This document shows, in pieces, positions 40,436 through 44,297 of a stretch of 44,297 bases of DNA. The DNA comes from an uncultured Bacteroidota bacterium. GTDB lineage: Bacteria; Bacteroidota; Rhodothermia; Rhodothermales; Salinibacteraceae. The stretch's first letter is position 1; each line of letters opens with the position of its first letter. The translations under genes and the position numbers were made by a program. The stretch covers positions 1-44,297 of the forward strand of contig CAJXLV010000031.1 in NCBI GenBank assembly GCA_913056185.1. Direction: 5' to 3'. The notes below the pieces were generated by a model that did no database searches, was not told the DNA's origin, and worked only from the letters and a program-made list of their open reading frames with translations.

Positions 40436-42700
40436 ATGGGGCTGGTCGTGGCTGCCCTTCTTCTGTTGCTGTCGGGCGGCGGCGTCCAGGCGCAGCCCTC
40501 GTCGAGCACGGAGGCGGCCACCTTGAGGGGGTTCGTTCGTGCCGCGGCCAGTGGCCAGCCGTTGCGGGGGGCGAACGTGGTGGTGCGGCGTCTAACGGGG
40601 GCGCGGCAGGGCGCGGCGGCCACCGACGAGGAGGGGTTTTACCAGGTCTCCGGCGTGCCGGCCGGGCGCCACGTTCTTCGAATTAGCTACGTCGGGTTTC
40701 GTCCGTACCGCGATACCCTGCGTCTGCAGGCGGGCGAGCGGCGGACATTGTCGGTGCGGCTCTCTGTGGCCGCGCGGCAACTCGGGGAGGTTACCGTGGA
40801 GGAGCGGGCGCGCCTCCAGGGCGAAGAGGCCGGGCTGCGCCGGGTGCGGGCGGCCGACATCGCGGCCATTCCCACCCCGGGGCCCGGCAGCGACCTGGCC
40901 GCCTACCTGCGCGCCCAGCCGGAGGTTACGGCCACAGGCGACCGTGGCGGGCGCCTCTACATCCGCGGGGGCACTCCCTCCCAAAACCTCGTGCTGGTAG
41001 ACGGAACGCCCATTTACAAACCGTTTCACATTGTCGGCTTTTATTCAGCCTTTCCTGGCAACCTGGTGGCGAGCACAGACTTCTACGCCGGAGGATTCAG
41101 CGCAGAGCACACGGGGCGCATTTCGTCGGTCATGGACGTCCAGCTCCGCTCCGGAAACACGGGCGAGGTGCAGGGGCAGGGAGGGGTCGGGCCTTTTCTT
41201 GCCTCTGTGCGGGTGGAGGGGCCGCTGCAGAAGGGGCGCAAGTCGTTCCTGGTGAATGTGCGGCACTCGCTCATCGAAGAAGCGGGGCCGTCCCTGCTCG
41301 GAGAAGAAACGCCGTATCGGTTCTACGACGTCACGGCCAAGCTTCATACCCAGAGCGCGTCGAGCCAGTGTTCAGTGACCGGGGTCCGAACGTACGACCG
41401 GGGACGGATCGACCCGGATGTGGCGGCGTCGTTTCAATGGAGCAACACCTCCGTGGGCGGCGAGTGTTTGCTATTTGGGCAGGCGTCCGCGCAGACCTTC
41501 CACGTTGCGTTCGGGGCGACCCACTTTGGCAACGAGGTGCGTTCTACCGACCAGACACGCCGCGCCTCCGACACGTGGAAGGCGCGCACGAAATTCGACC
41601 TGACGCAGCCGGCCCCCTGGGAGGGCACGGTGCAGTGGGGAGGGACGATTCAGGCCGACCAGTACAGCTACGCCCTGAACGAGCCGTTCCTGGGGTTTAC
41701 CAGTGAGGACCGCTTCCTGTTGAGCGCCTCCCTCTACGGAAAGACGACCTGGGAGGCAACGGATGCCCTCACCGTGACGCCGAGCATCGGCGGGCAGTCG
41801 CTGTTTGCCTGGGACGGGGCGTCGGTCGATCCGCGCCTGCGGCTCGCGTACCAGCCGGGCTCCGAGAACGACCGAACCCTGACGGCAGCCGTGGGGGTGT
41901 ACCACCAGATTCCAACCACGATCGCTGATGAGCGCGACGTGGGGTCGATATTTCGGGCGTGGACCCCGACGCCGTTTCTGAACAAGCCGCTGCGGGCCGA
42001 CCACGCCCTGCTGGGATGGGCACAGCCGCTGGCGCCTGGGCTTCGGGCGTCGGTGGAGGGCTGGTACAAGCGGTTCCAGGATCTGCCAGTGCCGCGGTGG
42101 ACGCCACTCGTCCGCACCAACACCACCCTTGCCCGGGCTGACGGACGCGCCTACGGAGCGGATGTCCGGCTGCGATACACGCGAGACCCGGTCCGGCTGT
42201 CCCTGTCGTACGGCTACGGCCGCGTTGCGTACGAGGCTGCGGGGGACGCGTTAGGGGCGTGGACCGGAGAGGACCTCGTGGAATACAATCCACCGCACGA
42301 CCGCCGCCACAAGCTCTCGGCACGAGCCACCTGGCAGGGGGACTTGTTGAGCGCATCGGTGCGCTGGCAGTACGGGTCGGGCCTTCCCTTTACCCAGGTG
42401 TACGGATACGACACACTCCTCGAAATCCGAGGCCGCCGCGACGCCCCCACAGACGTAGTGGGGCGTCCCCGTACGCTGTACCGGCGCCCCTACCGAGACC
42501 GGCTGCCGGCCTACCACCGCCTCGATCTGTCCGCAAAGCGAACCCTTCCCCTGGGCCCGGCCCTTGACCTTACCGTGGAGGGCGGGGCGATAAATGCCTA
42601 CAACCGGGCCAATCTGTTCTACATTGACATCTTTACGCTCGACAGGGTCGACCAGCTTCCCCTCATTCCGTATCTCTCCCTCCAGGTAGACGTCCGGTGA
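40436..42700 (+). CDS. TonB-dependent receptor with carboxypeptidase-regulatory-like domain
   Basis: Outer-membrane receptor of about 754 residues, not of the SusC class. It has a signal peptide (GLVVAALLLLLSGGGVQAQ), a CarboxypepD_reg-like domain (SGQPLRGANVVV to RISYVGFRPYRD), and a plug with AYLRAQPEVTATGDRGGRLYIRGGTPSQNLVLVDGTPIY. A barrel follows with many alternating aromatic strands. The end reads YLSLQVDVR, without a terminal Phe. The start is uncertain: ATG 40436 begins the hydrophobic core directly, while GTG 40412 or GTG 40364 would add a basic N-region. It pairs with the DUF4249-like lipoprotein 43 bases downstream, a common arrangement in Bacteroidota. The substrate is unknown. 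Confidence 0.88.
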   Translation: MGLVVAALLLLLSGGGVQAQPSSSTEAATLRGFVRAAASGQPLRGANVVVRRLTGARQGAAATDEEGFYQVSGVPAGRHVLRISYVGFRPYRDTLRLQAGERRTLSVRLSVAARQLGEVTVEERARLQGEEAGLRRVRAADIAAIPTPGPGSDLAAYLRAQPEVTATGDRGGRLYIRGGTPSQNLVLVDGTPIYKPFHIVGFYSAFPGNLVASTDFYAGGFSAEHTGRISSVMDVQLRSGNTGEVQGQGGVGPFLASVRVEGPLQKGRKSFLVNVRHSLIEEAGPSLLGEETPYRFYDVTAKLHTQSASSQCSVTGVRTYDRGRIDPDVAASFQWSNTSVGGECLLFGQASAQTFHVAFGATHFGNEVRSTDQTRRASDTWKARTKFDLTQPAPWEGTVQWGGTIQADQYSYALNEPFLGFTSEDRFLLSASLYGKTTWEATDALTVTPSIGGQSLFAWDGASVDPRLRLAYQPGSENDRTLTAAVGVYHQIPTTIADERDVGSIFRAWTPTPFLNKPLRADHALLGWAQPLAPGLRASVEGWYKRFQDLPVPRWTPLVRTNTTLARADGRAYGADVRLRYTRDPVRLSLSYGYGRVAYEAAGDALGAWTGEDLVEYNPPHDRRHKLSARATWQGDLLSASVRWQYGSGLPFTQVYGYDTLLEIRGRRDAPTDVVGRPRTLYRRPYRDRLPAYHRLDLSAKRTLPLGPALDLTVEGGAINAYNRANLFYIDIFTLDRVDQLPLIPYLSLQVDVR

Positions 42701-42743
42701 CCCGCCCACGTCCATCTGTCTGCGCACAAGCCTCACCCTTCTC

Positions 42744-43676
42744 ATGACTGGTTTCGGGACAGCCCCCCGGTACCCCGTCGGGCGACTGCTCGGGGCCCTG
42801 CTTGCGGTGCTTCTGCTGGGGGGGTGCGACACCTCCGTGACGGTGCTCAACCCAGATCCGGACTATCAGTTTTCTCTCTTCGGCACCCTTCAGGTTACGG
42901 CCGACACGCAGGTGGTGCGTGTAGAGCCGCTGGGCGACTCTACGCAGGTGGGCGCGCCGGCCTCCCTGAACGCTCGGGTCGTCCTCAAAAACCTGGACGC
43001 CGGCACGCAGGTGGCGCTGCGCGACTCGTTTGGCACCGTGGGCAACGTCGCACCGGTGCACAATGCCTGGACCCCCCACGCCATCGAGCCCGGCACCACG
43101 TACCGCGTGGAAGTGCAGGTGGATGGGCAGGCCGTCACGACGGCCACGACGACTACGCCTGCTCAGGCCCCTCGCCTGCGTCACGCCCCGGCCGCCACCA
43201 GAGATCGTCCCTTCGAGCTCCCCTGCCGCTTCTCTGCGCGCGGCACCCCTGTGGAGTTGGCCAATACGTTTGACCTGCGGGTGCGCGGGGTGGATGCCGT
43301 CGCCGCGGCCGAAGTGCGATATCCGCTGCCTCGTCCTTCCGCCCGCCGTCCCTGGCTCGACCACTACGACCGGGTGGAGGAGGAGCCAGAGGAAAATCGA
43401 TTTCGGGTGTCCGTGTTCTACGCGGACGACCTTCTGTTCTTGACCCGCCCGAACGCGGGGGATGGCATGAACCAGTGCCCCGACCCGAACCAATTCACTG
43501 CCCCCCGAGCCGTGGTGCGCGTGACGGCAGGCGGCCCCGACTGGCCCGACTGGCAGGGCGCCTCCCTCAACGCACTCGCCCGTCCGGATACGTTCTCGAA
43601 CGTGACCGGCGGCCACGGCTTCGTGGGCGGCGTGTACGCGGACACCATCCACATTCCCATCCAGGAGCGCGAGTAG
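42744..43676 (+). CDS. DUF4249-like lipoprotein
   Basis: Lipoprotein of 310 residues with lipobox LLLGGC (C28). It is beta-rich throughout: an N-terminal FGTLQVTADTQVVRVEPLGD part, IEPGTTYRVEVQVDGQAVTTATT in the middle, and a C-terminal SNVTGGHGFVGGVYADTIHI. The general plan resembles DUF4249 proteins, which are encoded beside TonB-dependent receptors and are thought to sit at the cell surface. The match is from overall pattern, not a diagnostic motif. It is probably translated from the same mRNA as the receptor. Confidence 0.65.
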   Translation: MTGFGTAPRYPVGRLLGALLAVLLLGGCDTSVTVLNPDPDYQFSLFGTLQVTADTQVVRVEPLGDSTQVGAPASLNARVVLKNLDAGTQVALRDSFGTVGNVAPVHNAWTPHAIEPGTTYRVEVQVDGQAVTTATTTTPAQAPRLRHAPAATRDRPFELPCRFSARGTPVELANTFDLRVRGVDAVAAAEVRYPLPRPSARRPWLDHYDRVEEEPEENRFRVSVFYADDLLFLTRPNAGDGMNQCPDPNQFTAPRAVVRVTAGGPDWPDWQGASLNALARPDTFSNVTGGHGFVGGVYADTIHIPIQERE

Positions 43677-43698
43677 CGCCCACGGCGCCCCGGGCTAA

Positions 43699-43712
43699 AA
43701 TCCACGTGGATT
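43699..43712. other. Perfect 14-bp palindrome with CACGTG core
   Basis: AATCCACGTGGATT is identical on both strands and lies in the 160-base gap before the phosphatidyltransferase gene. It is a candidate operator; no regulator is encoded nearby. Confidence 0.5.
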
Positions 43713-43836
43713 CTACGGCCTGGAGGTGATTCGGAGGGCGGGCGGGGAACGGGCCGTGGGCAATCGGACTACCTGCTACGTGGCGTGGCCCTATGCCACT
43801 TCGCTGCTTCGACAAACTGGGCCCTTCCTGCTTGTT

Positions 43837-44297
43837 ATGGCTGCCCTGCCCAACCTGGGCCGTTTCTGGACCGCCGCCAACACGCTCAGCCTCCTCCGGC
43901 TGGTGCTGGTGGCGCCCCTTACGGCCCTCCTGTGGCAGGACGGGCCCCTCGACTGGCTGCTCGGGCTCATCCTCCTGGTCATCCTCACCGACTGGTTCGA
44001 TGGACGGATCGCGCGGTGGACGCGCACCGTATCCGACTGGGGCAAGGTGATCGACCCGGTCGCCGATAAGGTTACGGCCGTTGCGACGGTCACGGCGCTC
44101 ACGTTTCGCCCGGCCGACCCGCACCTCCCGCTCTGGTTCTTTGGGGTGGTCGTGGGGCGAGACGCGGCCCTCTTGCTGGGAAGCGCGGTCATCGTCCGGC
44201 GCTCGGGGCAGATCGTAATGAGCGCCTGGGCCGGCAAGGCGGCCTCGCTGTGGCTCGCCCTTACCATCGTGGCGGTCGTCCTCCGGGCCGACCCGCC
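43837..44297 (+). CDS. CDP-alcohol phosphatidyltransferase (3' truncated by window edge)
   Basis: Integral membrane enzyme of phospholipid synthesis (PgsA/PssA-like family). It transfers a phosphatidyl group from CDP-diacylglycerol to an alcohol. The first 153 residues are visible and the frame runs off the window. The signature is complete: DWFDGRIARWTRTVSDWGKV followed by IDPVADK, matching DxxDGxxAR(x8)GxxxDxxxD with all catalytic Asp residues. The start is MAALPNLGRFWTAANTLSLLRLVLVAPL, whose NTLSLLR and first membrane helix are typical of phosphatidylglycerophosphate synthase. PgsA is the likeliest identity, but the acceptor alcohol cannot be settled from this part. The frame is open upstream to GTG starts; ATG 43837 fits best. 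Confidence 0.88.
   Translation, partial: MAALPNLGRFWTAANTLSLLRLVLVAPLTALLWQDGPLDWLLGLILLVILTDWFDGRIARWTRTVSDWGKVIDPVADKVTAVATVTALTFRPADPHLPLWFFGVVVGRDAALLLGSAVIVRRSGQIVMSAWAGKAASLWLALTIVAVVLRADP

Noticed and set aside
43722..43730. Perfect anti-16S match GGAGGTGAT as a ribosome binding site
   Set aside because: No start codon lies at suitable distance, and genes here generally do not use such sites.
1..44297. tRNA, rRNA, known riboswitch, integrase or IS transposase
   Set aside because: I looked through the intergenic stretches and saw no cloverleaf, conserved riboswitch core or transposase motif; a covariance-model search would be needed to exclude diverged ones.

Overview
The window is a GC-rich, gene-dense bacterial chromosome segment. 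The best match is a halophilic member of the Rhodothermia, close to Salinibacter (Bacteroidota sensu lato). Three things support this: two SusC/SusD outer-membrane pairs plus a third TonB-dependent receptor, start sites that almost never carry a Shine-Dalgarno sequence, and a lipoprotein with a domain I recognise from haloarchaeal surface proteins (DUF7282). The assignment is inference; no rRNA or tRNA gene was seen.

Left part (1 to about 25.1 kb), core genes. A penicillin-binding protein cut by the window edge is followed by an SbcD-type nuclease without SbcC and an unrecognised acidic protein. A minus-strand run reads pnp-like, thrA (fused aspartokinase/homoserine dehydrogenase), thrB, ispE. 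A DivIVA-like protein stands divergent to an SRPBCC-epimerase fusion. Then come a metallophosphoesterase, D-Ala-D-Ala ligase, a TPR protein, a VWA protein, rsmA and mgtE. A second minus-strand run reads ccmB, ccmC, ccmD, ccmE, then a DUF1499 protein. Its CcmE has Cys instead of His at the haem site, and ccmA, ccmF, ccmG and ccmH are absent here. An ADP-ribosylglycohydrolase gene is convergent with murB.

Right part (about 25.1 to 43.7 kb), accessory nutrient uptake. A long promoter-bearing gap leads into module 1: susC1, susD1, a terminator, then a small lipoprotein. A 14 x 21-bp minisatellite and a single-domain MGMT gene follow. After a 700-bp leader comes module 2: susC2, susD2, a FAS1-DUF7282 lipoprotein, a terminator, then a second small lipoprotein clearly paralogous to the one after module 1. 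A stand-alone TonB-dependent receptor with a DUF4249-like lipoprotein comes next. The window ends inside a CDP-alcohol phosphatidyltransferase gene.

How they work together: the SusC barrels and SusD lids should bind and import an unknown oligomer, with energy from TonB. Stem-loops sit between the cistrons and may set expression ratios. No glycoside hydrolase, peptidase, sigma/anti-sigma pair or regulator accompanies them, so the substrate cannot be assigned. The most unusual items are the twin SusCD plus lipoprotein arrangement, the 21-bp array, the FAS1-DUF7282 fusion, and a PNP-fold protein that has lost its phosphate-binding residues.
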